Part shown: piece by piece, positions 8,352 through 16,734 of the stretch
How positions within the stretch are numbered: position 1 is the stretch's first letter
Layout: each line of letters opens with the position of its first letter
DNA from: JAGZEG01 sp963930185
GTDB taxonomy: Bacteria; Actinomycetota; Coriobacteriia; Coriobacteriales; UMGS124
DNA: 24,132 nucleotides
Assembly (NCBI GenBank): GCA_963930185.1
Contig: CAWVLT010000083.1
Coordinates: forward strand, 1 to 24,132
Direction of reading: 5' to 3'
The notes under the pieces: generated by a model
Databases searched by the model: none
What the model was told of the DNA's origin: nothing
The model's input: the letters and a program-made list of their open reading frames with translations, nothing else
Program-made: the position numbers and the translations under genes

Positions 8352-9126
8352 GGCGCCTGTGCCACTTCTCTATGACGCCGTCCCAGTACGCCTGGGCGTC
8401 GGCGTTCTCGGAGCGCATGGCGTCGATGGCCTCGAACAGCTGGTAGTTGGTCGCCAGCACGTCGGCGAGCTCGTCGGCGACGGCCGGGGCGTCCATCCGC
8501 TCGGCGACCTCCTCCAGGCGCGCCACCTGCGGCTCGACACGCTCGGCGTAGGCGTCGGCGTGGCTGCCCAGCAGCTCGAGCACGCGGTCCATCTTGTCCT
8601 CCAGCGCCTCGATGCGCTCCAGCGTGGCGTCGAGCCCGGCACCCTCCACGCGGTCGAGCGCCTGCGAGAGGCGCCCGTCAAGCCGGGAGAGGCGCTCGTC
8701 GAGGGCGGCGGCGCGCTCGGCAACGCCCGCAAGCGCCTCCTCGATGGAGGACATGTGGTCGATGGCACGCTCGGCGACGTCGCGCATCCGGGCGAACTCC
8801 TCGGCGGCGGCGCTGGCGCCACGCACCTCCCGGGCGGCGTCGCGCACGAGCTCCACCTGATCGGACAGGCCCGCGAGCGCCTCGGCCAGCCCCTGGGCGT
8901 GCGCGAGCTCGTCAACCCCCTCGGCGAGGATCTGGGACGCCTCCTCCAGGCTGCGCACGGCCCGCTCGTTTGTGCGGGCGCACGCGAGCAGCCGGGCCGC
9001 CTGCGCGGCGAACCCCGCCGAGGCCGACGCGCCCGCCTCGCCCGCCTTGCCGGGGCCGCCGGCGTCGGCGCGCATGCCCGTCCCGTCAGGGCCCGTCTTG
9101 TCGCAGTCATCCTGGCCAGCAGGCAT
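8338..9126 (-). CDS. coiled-coil protein of unknown function
   Basis: This 262-residue soluble protein has a Gly/Asp-rich first 30 residues and then a long alpha-helical region (about 40-225) with dense Glu/Arg/Leu/Ala heptad character, for example RLDGRLSQALDRVEG and RIEALEDKMDRVLELL. It ends in a short charged tail (YWDGVIEKWHRRHGG). No enzymatic motif is seen. The ATG at 9126 has GGGAGGGGA upstream and sits one base after the helicase stop (TGAGATG), which rules out the longer open frame to 9234. It resembles the signalling helices of chemoreceptor-like or scaffold proteins only in general coiled-coil character. Its position between the helicase and the repeat protein suggests a shared job, perhaps as an oligomerisation partner. 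Confidence 0.78.
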   Translation of the reverse strand: MPAGQDDCDKTGPDGTGMRADAGGPGKAGEAGASASAGFAAQAARLLACARTNERAVRSLEEASQILAEGVDELAHAQGLAEALAGLSDQVELVRDAAREVRGASAAAEEFARMRDVAERAIDHMSSIEEALAGVAERAAALDERLSRLDGRLSQALDRVEGAGLDATLERIEALEDKMDRVLELLGSHADAYAERVEPQVARLEEVAERMDAPAVADELADVLATNYQLFEAIDAMRSENADAQAYWDGVIEKWHRRHGGQ

Positions 9127-9127
9127 C

Positions 9128-11881
9128 TCAGTCCCCTCCCGTCGCTGTCTGGTCGTCATCTGCCTCGCAATGGTGATGGTACGACATGGAGGCGAGCGTC
9201 TGGGCCACGTGGCGGAAGTTCGCCAGAGCGCCATCTACGTGACCGGCGGTCTCCAGGGCGAGCAGCTCCATGTCGTCGCAGCGGTCGGTGAGGTACCAGT
9301 CGAGCAGCCCATCGTAGAGGGCGGACTCCCCGTACAGGTCCGCCACGTCCAGGCCGCCTCGGGCCAGCGCGTCCTCGAAGGCGGCGATGCGATCCGCGGC
9401 GCCGTAGCGCGCCCCGTCGATGCGCCGGTCGGCGGCAAGGCTGAGCAGGGCCACCCTCCTCGCGTCCAGGGCGGCGCGGGCGTGGGGCAGGGCCTCCTCG
9501 TACAGGCCCGCCCGCTCGAGCAGCGTGGCCAGCTCGCCCTCGGGGGTGTCCTGCGGGTCATGGGCGGCGTAGATGCGGCAGGCGCCGAGCAGGCGGCGCG
9601 CCTCGTCCACCTGCGCCCCCACGAGCGCGCCCGCGGCCGGCACCTCGTCGCGCGCAGCGTCCCGCCGGCTCGGGGCAGCGACGCCCACCTCGGGCCCGGA
9701 CGGCACGCCCGAGGCCCGAAGCGCCCGCTCCAGGTTGGCGCACGCGGCCGAAAACGCCCCCTGCTCCCTGAGGGCACGGCCCATCTCCAGATACGCCTGG
9801 GCGGTCGCGTCCAGATCGAAGCAGACCTCGTCGAGGGAGGCGACGCGCTCGAAGTGCCCGTCGAGCTCGGCGAGCCTCTCGAGCATGCGCGTGCCTCGCG
9901 GTTCGGCGACCAGCAGGCTGCCGCAGGAGCGCGTGACGCCCACGTAGAGCTCGTTGACCACGCGGTGCAGGCTCGCGTCCTTGGGCCCGGCGGCGAACAG
10001 CTCGTCGAAGCGACGCTCGCTGCCTGCCAGCATGTCGTAGAGGATGACGTTGTCAAACTCCATGCCCTTGACCTGCTCGACGGTGAAGACGCTCGAGCAG
10101 GTGGGGGCAAGCCGGCGGCAGGTGGCGTCGTTGGTGATGAGGGCGATGTTGGCGGCCTCGTCTGCCATGCGCGCCAGGGCGGCCTCGTCGCCGCCCACCC
10201 ACCACATGGCCCGGCCCACGCTGCGGTTGAACGATCGCTCGGGGGCGCGTTCGGCCTCGCGGCGCGCCTGCAGGCGCCTCGAGGACACGCGGACCTCGCC
10301 CACGGCGTTGGCGAGCTCGCAGATGACCTCCGGGTTGCGGAAGTTGCCCTCGAGCCTGCGCGTGAGCAGCCGGCCGTCCATGCGCAGCAGGCGCCGGGCG
10401 TCGAAAGCGGTGGGGACGAGCACCTGGTTCACGTCCCCGGTCATGAACAGGCGGCCGGGAGCGCCAGCCGTCGCGCGGGGCGCGGCGTCGCCGCCAGGGG
10501 CCCCGGGCGCCTCCCCGCCGGCCGCCGGCCCGTCGTCGCACAGGCGGTGGAGCAGCTCTATCTGCACCTCGGTCAGGTCCTGGACCTCGTCGGCGACGAC
10601 CAGGTCGAAGCGTCTGGCTTCGCCGGCCAGCGCCCGCGTGCATCGCAGCGCCACCTCGTTTCTCGAGGCAAGCCCGGTCGAGGCGACCCAGCGCCGATAC
10701 GCGCGCGCCAGCGCGTGCGCGGCCGCGCGGTCCCTCTCGTCGCCCAGGTTGCTGCGGTCGTCGGGGACGGCGAGGTAGTCCCGCTCGGGCAGCAGGTCAG
10801 GCTGGTCATCGTCCGCGACTAGGCCGCCAGCCTCGCCGGCGCCACCCTCAGCGGGGCCGGGGCGCCCCCACCCCGCCCCCATGCTTCCGCCGATCACCCC
10901 GTAGACCTCCGCATACGCGCAGTCAACGCCCCGTTCGTCAAGCAGGCGCAGCATGCGGGCGCGCTCGGGGCCGCCCATCGCGGGGCGAGCCCGCAGCGCC
11001 GCCACAAACGAGGCGAAGGTGCCCGCACCCGCGAAGCGCAGGGACGGCGTGTCCGTCAGGGCGCGCAGCAGGGTGTCGAACGTGAGAAACGAGCAGCACG
11101 GACGCACGTCATCGGGACAGCGCGTCTCGACCTCGCTGAGCAGGCGCTGGGAGAACGTGAGATAGAGCACGCGGGGGCCCGCGCCCGCGGACGGGGTGCC
11201 CGCCGGCACGGGGACGTCCCCGTCGGAGAGCCGCGCGCGAACGAAGTCGCCTATGATGCGCAGGCCCAGCTCGGTCTTGCCGCTGCCTGCGGCCCCCGTC
11301 ACCAGCATGGGCGCACCCAGGGTCAGAAAGTCGCTCACGATGCGGAACTTGTCCTCGGTGAGCACCGGCGTGCGCGGCTTGCCGTAGCGCTCCAGGTCGC
11401 CCGGCGCGTAGGTGCGCCAGGGCACCTCGAGCCGCTCGACGCTCTCGAGCTCGGCGAGCTGGGCGTCGGGGAGCACCTGCGCGATCTGCGGCACGGCCCC
11501 CTGGGCGTGCGCCTCTCCCACGAGCTGAGCGTGGCGATGCTGGGAGTCATGCTCGGAGCAGTAGCAGAGCAGCACGGTCTCGGCCTGCCCCTGCTGCCGA
11601 TACCGGCCGAACCGCAGCTCGGCCTGCACGTCCTGCGGCTCGACGAACAGGAAGATCACGCGCTCCGCCGTGAGGCCGTTGTTGAGGTCGACGCCGTACA
11701 CGTCATGGTCAAGCGAGCGGTACTTCTTGGTGCCCAGGCCCTTGACCTGAAGGTCGCGCCTGCTCGTGGCCGTCTGCAAGCGGGCCACGAGGCGGTTGAA
11801 GTCATCGATGCGGCGGGCGTTGCGGCCGCGCTTGCCGCCAAAGACCTGCCGGTAGCACGTCTCGGAGACAAACACGTTCAC
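9128..11881 (-). CDS. UvrD/Rep-like SF1 helicase with extra N-terminal and TPR-like C-terminal regions
   Basis: The 917-residue protein carries a full set of SF1A helicase motifs: Walker A GAAGSGKT (196-203), motif Ia LYLTFSQRLL (239-248), motif II DEVQD (431-435), motif III TGDVNQ (481-486), motif IV EGNFRNPE (511-518), motif V VEQVKGMEFD (601-610) and motif VI ELYVGVTR (644-651). Residues 1-90 form a separate small domain that loosely resembles a RelE/ParE fold. Residues about 690-905 are helical with TPR-like character. Two Gly/Ala-rich inserts (about 331-360 and 450-476) interrupt the core. The GTG at 11881 lies 6 bp after the ksgA stop, with GGGGGAG overlapping that stop. It is not a standard UvrD, PcrA or Rep in length or domain order. 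An NTP-driven role on nucleic acid is well supported. Defence, RNA processing or repair are all open. Confidence 0.85.
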   Translation of the reverse strand: MNVFVSETCYRQVFGGKRGRNARRIDDFNRLVARLQTATSRRDLQVKGLGTKKYRSLDHDVYGVDLNNGLTAERVIFLFVEPQDVQAELRFGRYRQQGQAETVLLCYCSEHDSQHRHAQLVGEAHAQGAVPQIAQVLPDAQLAELESVERLEVPWRTYAPGDLERYGKPRTPVLTEDKFRIVSDFLTLGAPMLVTGAAGSGKTELGLRIIGDFVRARLSDGDVPVPAGTPSAGAGPRVLYLTFSQRLLSEVETRCPDDVRPCCSFLTFDTLLRALTDTPSLRFAGAGTFASFVAALRARPAMGGPERARMLRLLDERGVDCAYAEVYGVIGGSMGAGWGRPGPAEGGAGEAGGLVADDDQPDLLPERDYLAVPDDRSNLGDERDRAAAHALARAYRRWVASTGLASRNEVALRCTRALAGEARRFDLVVADEVQDLTEVQIELLHRLCDDGPAAGGEAPGAPGGDAAPRATAGAPGRLFMTGDVNQVLVPTAFDARRLLRMDGRLLTRRLEGNFRNPEVICELANAVGEVRVSSRRLQARREAERAPERSFNRSVGRAMWWVGGDEAALARMADEAANIALITNDATCRRLAPTCSSVFTVEQVKGMEFDNVILYDMLAGSERRFDELFAAGPKDASLHRVVNELYVGVTRSCGSLLVAEPRGTRMLERLAELDGHFERVASLDEVCFDLDATAQAYLEMGRALREQGAFSAACANLERALRASGVPSGPEVGVAAPSRRDAARDEVPAAGALVGAQVDEARRLLGACRIYAAHDPQDTPEGELATLLERAGLYEEALPHARAALDARRVALLSLAADRRIDGARYGAADRIAAFEDALARGGLDVADLYGESALYDGLLDWYLTDRCDDMELLALETAGHVDGALANFRHVAQTLASMSYHHHCEADDDQTATGGD

Positions 11882-11887
11882 GACGGA

Positions 11888-12856
11888 TCACTCCCCCGGC
11901 AGGACGGCGGGGGCGTTCGGGGCGTCCGGATCCACGGGTGCCTCGAACGCCTCGGGGCACAGCGCCCGGGCAAGCGCCACGTACTCGGGCAGCTCCAGCG
12001 TCTCGGCGCGGCGGGTGCCCTCGATGCCGCAGGAGCCGTACGCCTCGTCGAGCTGGGCCTTGCCCCAGCGACGGGCGGAGGCCATGGAGTTGCGGATGGT
12101 CTTGCGCCGCTGCGCGAAGGCGGCGTCGATGACCTCGGCGCAGGCACGGGCGGCCCTGTGGGAGAGCCGCTCGGCGGCGGGGGCGCGATCTAGCCTGATG
12201 ACGGCGGAGTCGACGTGCGGCACCGGGAAGAAGCAGCTCGGCGGCACCTGGAAGCGCCCGGTCACCCGTGCGTGCAGGCGCATCTTGAGCGTGTACGCGC
12301 CGTAGATCTTGCTGCCGGGCTCGGCGCAGATGCGGTCGGCCACCTCGCTTTGCACCATGACGGTGGCGCTGCGCAAAAACGCCCAGTCGGGTGACTCCAT
12401 CAGCTTGAGCACGAGCGTCGCCGCCACCGCGTAGGGCAGGTTGGCCACCAGGCACGTGGGGGCGCCGGCGCACGAATCGGGCAGCTGGCCGGGGCGCAGC
12501 TCGGCAAGGGCGCGGCGGACCTGGTCGGGCGTGACGCGCAGGGCATCGCCCATGACCAGGGCGAGGCGCTCCGAGTAGTCGGCGCAGTCGGCGAGCAGAG
12601 GGGCGCGCATGTCGCGGTCGGCCTCTATGGCCGCAACGGCGGCCACATGCGGCAGCAGCGCCCTGGTGAGCGTGCCGATGCCCGGGCCCACCTCGAGCAC
12701 GACGTCGGTCGGCGACAGCTGCGCCAGGTCGAGGATGCGGCCCACCACGTCATCGTTGACCAGGAAGTTCTGGCCAAGGGCGTACTTTGCGGTGAGGCCG
12801 AACTCCTCGAGCACGGCGCGCGTGGCACCGGCGGATGCGAAGGGCGAGTGGGGCAT
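11888..12856 (-). CDS. rsmA (ksgA): 16S rRNA (adenine1518/1519-N6)-dimethyltransferase
   Basis: This 322-residue SAM-dependent enzyme dimethylates two adjacent adenines in helix 45 of 16S rRNA during late 30S assembly. Visible motifs are GQNFL (near residue 30, the family N-terminal signature), EVGPGIGTLT (SAM-binding motif I), the EAD acidic residue of motif II, NLPY (motif IV, catalytic) and a PPSCFFPVPHVDSAV segment typical of the family. It is somewhat longer than the E. coli enzyme (273 residues), with most of the excess in a loop around GQLPDSCAGAPT and in the C-terminal tail. The ATG at 12856 has AGGAG with a 7-nt spacer and follows the upstream stop by one base (TGACATG). The metG-tatD-ksgA order is widely conserved in Gram-positive bacteria and supports the call. 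Confidence 0.95.
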   Translation of the reverse strand: MPHSPFASAGATRAVLEEFGLTAKYALGQNFLVNDDVVGRILDLAQLSPTDVVLEVGPGIGTLTRALLPHVAAVAAIEADRDMRAPLLADCADYSERLALVMGDALRVTPDQVRRALAELRPGQLPDSCAGAPTCLVANLPYAVAATLVLKLMESPDWAFLRSATVMVQSEVADRICAEPGSKIYGAYTLKMRLHARVTGRFQVPPSCFFPVPHVDSAVIRLDRAPAAERLSHRAARACAEVIDAAFAQRRKTIRNSMASARRWGKAQLDEAYGSCGIEGTRRAETLELPEYVALARALCPEAFEAPVDPDAPNAPAVLPGE

Positions 12857-12857
12857 G

Positions 12858-13793
12858 TCACAACTCCTGTTCTCGTGCGTCAGACCCGATGCGCGCGGCA
12901 CGGGAGGATGGCGTGGCCAAGGCGCTCGCCGTGATCGTGGTGCCCGCCGTGATCGCGGCGTTCGCCTGACCCCTGCGGGAGAAGGGCCCGCGCGCCGCCA
13001 CGCGGCGGGCGAACGACGCCGCGTGCGTCCCCACGCGCGCCTCGAACCCCTCGTCGGCCGCGGGGTCGGCGCCTGCCGCGCGGTAGCCGATGACCTCGAG
13101 CGTGTCCGCGAGCTCGAAGTCGGCCATGCGCAGGGCCGAGCGCGCGCACGTCACCAGGGCGTCATGCCCGAAGGGATCGCCCCCCGAGCCGACGACCGCG
13201 ATGGAGAGGGGCCGGCGCAGCTCGCGGGGCAGCGCGGGAGTCAGCCCCAGGGGATAGCGTCGCGCCCAGAGGAACTGCAGGCGGTCGAGCGCGGCCTTGA
13301 GCTGGGCGGGCGGCCCTGCGAAGTACACGGGCGCGACGAGCAGAAGCGCGTCGAGCGAGTCGAGCCAGGCGAACAGGTCGAGGAAGTTTCCGCCGGCACA
13401 ACAGGCCGCGTGGTCGGGGCGTCCCGCACCCGCCGCACCCGCCGCGCCTGCCGCACCCGCATCGCCACCCGCGGCTCCGCAGGCCCGCGCCCGCGACTCG
13501 CCGTCGAAGAGCACGCACGTGCCCGTGCGCGCGCAGGCGTTGCACCCCCGGCAGGGGACCACCCCAAAGTCGCGCAGGCGGGCCAGCGTGACCTCGACGG
13601 AGGGCATGGGGGCATCGGAGGCCTCGTCCGTCGCGCGTCCCGCCGCGACGGCCGCGATTCGCGCAAGCCGTTCACAGTTGCCCGCGTTCGGCGAGCCCGC
13701 GAGGACGCCCAGGCGAAGGTGCGAACCAGACGCATGCGCCCCACCCGGCGCGGAGGCCAGCGTCCCCCCCACCCCGGTCGCGCCGCTGGTCAC
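12858..13793 (-). CDS. flavodoxin-fold NAD(P)H/FMN-dependent reductase with a four-Cys motif
   Basis: This 311-residue protein starts at the GTG at 13793, which overlaps the tatD stop (GTGA) and has GGAGGG with a 6-nt spacer. The FMN phosphate-binding loop is GSPNAGN (33-39), and the APVYFAGPPAQLKAALDR segment is typical of the NADPH-dependent FMN reductase family. Between them lies C81-x2-C84-x2-C87-x5-C93, a pattern seen in iron-sulfur flavoproteins and in related reductases without a cluster. A Gly/Ala-rich insert (about 105-125) and a CC pair follow. The C-terminal 45 residues are Ala/Arg/Ser-rich and probably disordered. Its place inside the tatD-ksgA pair, where many actinobacteria have a resuscitation-factor gene, is unusual. 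It could reduce flavins, quinones or small aromatic compounds; the substrate is unknown. Confidence 0.8.
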   Translation of the reverse strand: MTSGATGVGGTLASAPGGAHASGSHLRLGVLAGSPNAGNCERLARIAAVAAGRATDEASDAPMPSVEVTLARLRDFGVVPCRGCNACARTGTCVLFDGESRARACGAAGGDAGAAGAAGAAGAGRPDHAACCAGGNFLDLFAWLDSLDALLLVAPVYFAGPPAQLKAALDRLQFLWARRYPLGLTPALPRELRRPLSIAVVGSGGDPFGHDALVTCARSALRMADFELADTLEVIGYRAAGADPAADEGFEARVGTHAASFARRVAARGPFSRRGQANAAITAGTTITASALATPSSRAARIGSDAREQEL

Positions 13794-14773
13794 AGCAGAC
13801 CCTCCGGCAGCTCGAAGCCCGAGCGCGCGTCGAACAGGGCGCACGCGTTTGCCTCGAAGGCGCGGTACTGCTCGGCCACGTCCTCCCCCAGCGCCTCGTG
13901 GCGCAGGCCGGTCAGAAACTCGACCGTGAGCGCCGTGCTCGCCGGCTCGCAGGCCGTTCCGCGCAGGGGCACGGGCGACATGTAGGGCGCGTCGGTCTCG
14001 GTGAGGATGCGCTCGAGCGGGCAGCGCGCCATGGCCTCGCGCAGGGGATCGCAGCTCGCGAAGGTTACCGCGCCGCCGATGCCAAACGAGCAGCCCAGCT
14101 CGCAGAAGCGCTCCATCTCCTCGACGCCCAGGTCAAAGCAGTGCAGCACGGCCCCGGCCGCCGGGATGCCCAACCGCCGCAGCACCTCGTAGGCGTCGTC
14201 ATGCGCCTCGCGGACGTGCAGCGACACCGGCGCGTCCAGCTCGATGGCGCAGGAGAGCTGCTCCTCGAACACCGCGCGCTGCACCTCGCGCGGCGAGAGG
14301 TCGTAGTGGTAGTCCAGGCCTATCTCGCCCACGCCGCAGCAAACCGGGGCAGCGAGCAGCTCGCGCATCGCGGCGCGCGCGGCGCCGTCGAACAGGCGCG
14401 CGTTGTGCGGGTGGCATCCCACGAGCAGGCGCACGCGCGGCGCGGCCACCTCGCCCGCGACGCCCCACGCCTCGAGCAGCGCGCGGGCCCCGGCCTGCCA
14501 GGCGTCGAGATCCGCAAGCAGCGAGGCCGGGTCGGTTGCGTCGTCGGCGGGGTCGACCACCGTCACCACGAACGTAAGGCCGGCCAGCGCCGCGCGTGCC
14601 AGTGCGAGCGCCGGGTCGAGCTTGCGCAGGCTGGTGAGGTGCGTGTGGCTGTCGGCGACGGGCCCGGCAGGCACGGGGCAGGCCACCGGCACGCCCTTCT
14701 TCGTGGCGAAGAACGCCTCGCGCTCGGGCATGGCCGGCAGGGCGACGGGCGTGTCGAGATCAGCGCTCGCCAT
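13790..14773 (-). CDS. tatD: TatD-family metal-dependent DNase/hydrolase
   Basis: This 327-residue TIM-barrel hydrolase has the full TatD signature series: DSHTHL (41-46, metal-binding His43 and His45), GCHPH, GEIGLDYHY (bridging Glu), SLHVREA, LHCFDLG and ETDAPYMSP (metal Asp). Family members are Mg2+-dependent 3'-5' exonucleases that act on DNA and RNA ends, with quality-control roles. It has about 40 extra residues before the barrel and is longer than the usual 255-265, with added residues also in the early loops. The ATG at 14773 lies 5 bp after the metG stop, with only a weak AGGCG upstream, so coupling to metG is likely. The next gene starts inside its stop codon. Confidence 0.93.
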   Translation of the reverse strand: MASADLDTPVALPAMPEREAFFATKKGVPVACPVPAGPVADSHTHLTSLRKLDPALALARAALAGLTFVVTVVDPADDATDPASLLADLDAWQAGARALLEAWGVAGEVAAPRVRLLVGCHPHNARLFDGAARAAMRELLAAPVCCGVGEIGLDYHYDLSPREVQRAVFEEQLSCAIELDAPVSLHVREAHDDAYEVLRRLGIPAAGAVLHCFDLGVEEMERFCELGCSFGIGGAVTFASCDPLREAMARCPLERILTETDAPYMSPVPLRGTACEPASTALTVEFLTGLRHEALGEDVAEQYRAFEANACALFDARSGFELPEGLL

Positions 14774-14778
14774 GGCGC

Positions 14779-16449
14779 CTACGCCTGCCCACCGGGGAGC
14801 TTGGCGGTGTCAAGGCGCGGGAACAGCGCCTCGCCCTTCGCCACGGGCGCGCCACCCTCGAGCTGGCCCCACACGCAGGCAGCCTCCAGGTCGCGCGGCG
14901 CCTCGTCAGGCAGCGACATGCGGCGCATGACCTCGGCCGAGGTGGCCGGGATGATGGGCCACAGCAGCGTGGCGGCGATGCGGATGGCCTCAAGCAGGCC
15001 CCACATCACGAACTGCAGCTCGTCGGCCTTCTGCGGGTCCTCGCCCGCCTGCTTGGCCAGAGCCCAGGGCGCCATGTCCTCGATGTAGTGGTTGGCCGCG
15101 GCGACCAGCGCCATGACGTCGGCGGCGGCACCCTGGTAGTCGAAGGCGCCCATCTTGGCGGCGTAGCGCCCGTAGATGCCCTCGGCGGCCTGCGAAAGCG
15201 CGCTGTCACGCTCGGCGTAGCCGTCCTTGCGCTGGGGGGCGCAGCCGTCGAAGTACTTGGCGCTCATGTTGAGGGCGCGGCTCACCAGATTGCCCCAGCT
15301 GTTGGCGAGGTCGGCGTTGTAGACCTGCGCCATGCGCTCGAAGCTGATGGCGCCGTCCTGCCCGTGGGCCACGTCGGTCATGAAGTAGTAACGGTAGCCC
15401 TCCACGCCCAGCAGGTCGATGACCTCGCGGGGCGCGATGGCGTTGCCGCGGCTCTTGGACATCTTCTCGCCCTTGCCGGTCTGGGCGTTGCGCACCAGCA
15501 GAAAGCCGTGCGCCAGCACGTGCTCGGTCACAGGAAGCCCGGCCGCCATGAGCATGGCGGGCCAGATCACGCAGGGGACGCGGATGATGTCCTTGCCCAC
15601 GATGTGGGTCTGCGCCGGCCAGCGGCGTGCAAGCGTGTCGGCCGCCGCGGCCTGCGGATCGCCGTAGCCCACGGCGGTGAGGTAGTTGATCAGGGCGTCG
15701 AACCACACGTAGGTCACGTGCTTCTCGTCAAAGGGCAGCGGGATGCCCCAGTCGAACGTGGTGCGGGTGACCGACAGGTCCTTCAGGCCGCCCTCCACGA
15801 ACGACACCACCTCGTTGCGGCGGATCTCCGGCTCGATGAAGTCAGGGTGGGCGGCGTAGAAGTCGAGCAGAGGCTGCTGGAACTCAGAGAGCCTGAAGAA
15901 CCAGCTCTCCTCGCTGATGCGCTCCAGGGGACGCTTGCAGTCGGGGCAAAGCGGGGTGGCCGTCTCGTCGAAGTTGCCGTCCTCGTCGGTGTTGGCGTGG
16001 CGCACGTCGGTCTCGGTGAAGTAGGTCTCCTCGGGCACGCAGTACCAGCCCTCGTAGCTTCCCTTGTAGATGTAGCCCTTCTCCTTGAGCACCTCCCAGA
16101 AGTGCTGGACGGCACGCTCGTGGCGGGGCTGCGTGGTGCGGATGAAGTCGTCGTTGGAGATCTCGAGCTCGCCCCACAGGCCCTTGAAGGCCGGGGCCAG
16201 CGAGTCGCACCACTGCTGGGGCGTCATGTCATGGGCGGCGGCGGAGTCGGCAACCTTCTGGCCGTGCTCGTCCAGGCCCGTGAGGAAGAACGTGTCGTAG
16301 CCGTCCATGCGACGGAAGCGCGCCTGCACGTCGGCCACGATCGTGGAGTACGCGGTGCCCAGGTGCGGGGCGGCGTTCACGTAGTAGATTGGGGTGGTGA
16401 TGTAGTACGAGCCCTTGGGCGCAGGGGCGCATCCGCAGTCGCAAGCCAT
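14779..16449 (-). CDS. metG: methionyl-tRNA synthetase
   Basis: This 556-residue class I synthetase charges initiator and elongator tRNA-Met. The HIGH-type signature is HLGT at 29-32 (after YYITTPIYYVNAAP), and KMSKS lies at 329-333. Residues 137-175 hold the connective-peptide Zn region (CVPEE, CPDCK with Cys168 and Cys171). The anticodon-binding helical domain fills the C-terminal third (for example LANSWGNLVSRALNMSAKYF). It ends without the C-terminal EMAPII-like tRNA-binding domain found in E. coli MetG. The ATG at 16449 has AAAGGGAA about 9 nt upstream. An in-frame ATG at 16542 would add 31 residues unlike the family. A Cys-rich start (MACDCGCAP) precedes the conserved core. It heads the long minus-strand gene run. 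Confidence 0.96.
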   Translation of the reverse strand: MACDCGCAPAPKGSYYITTPIYYVNAAPHLGTAYSTIVADVQARFRRMDGYDTFFLTGLDEHGQKVADSAAAHDMTPQQWCDSLAPAFKGLWGELEISNDDFIRTTQPRHERAVQHFWEVLKEKGYIYKGSYEGWYCVPEETYFTETDVRHANTDEDGNFDETATPLCPDCKRPLERISEESWFFRLSEFQQPLLDFYAAHPDFIEPEIRRNEVVSFVEGGLKDLSVTRTTFDWGIPLPFDEKHVTYVWFDALINYLTAVGYGDPQAAAADTLARRWPAQTHIVGKDIIRVPCVIWPAMLMAAGLPVTEHVLAHGFLLVRNAQTGKGEKMSKSRGNAIAPREVIDLLGVEGYRYYFMTDVAHGQDGAISFERMAQVYNADLANSWGNLVSRALNMSAKYFDGCAPQRKDGYAERDSALSQAAEGIYGRYAAKMGAFDYQGAAADVMALVAAANHYIEDMAPWALAKQAGEDPQKADELQFVMWGLLEAIRIAATLLWPIIPATSAEVMRRMSLPDEAPRDLEAACVWGQLEGGAPVAKGEALFPRLDTAKLPGGQA

Positions 16450-16684
16450 GAAACGGTTCCCTTTCCGCAGAAACGGGCCGCACGCCCGCATGTGGCACGG
16501 CGCGCGGCGACAAACTCCTCTTACATAGTCATGACTCTGCATCCTAGCATTGCCGAGGCGCGTCGCGCGATGTCGATGTGCGCATAAGCCCACCTGCGAC
16601 AAGAAAAGCGAAACGACGTGCGCTGACCGCCACGCGCCGGCCGACGCGCGCCCGGCACCCGGTTCCCGGCAGGCGTGTTCGGCT

Positions 16685-16734
16685 GGATGGGTGGATGGGT
16701 GGAGGCGTGTTTGGGCGGATGGGTGGATGGGTGG
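16685..16734. repeat. two 18-bp perfect G-rich direct repeats
   Basis: GGATGGGTGGATGGGTGG occurs at 16685-16702 and 16717-16734, a 32-bp period. Each copy is itself two GGATGGGT units plus GG. The runs of G on the plus strand could form a two-layer G-quadruplex. The minus strand, which would be transcribed toward metG, carries CCCATCCA runs. Confidence 0.85.

Noticed and set aside
8972..10822. 616-codon plus-strand open frame opposite the helicase
   Set aside because: The minus strand carries all helicase motifs; this one has only compositional bias.
13378..13500. Possible frameshift or assembly error in the Gly/Ala-rich stretch of the flavodoxin-like gene
   Set aside because: The frame stays open on both sides with FMN-reductase features before and after the stretch, so an in-frame low-complexity insert explains it.
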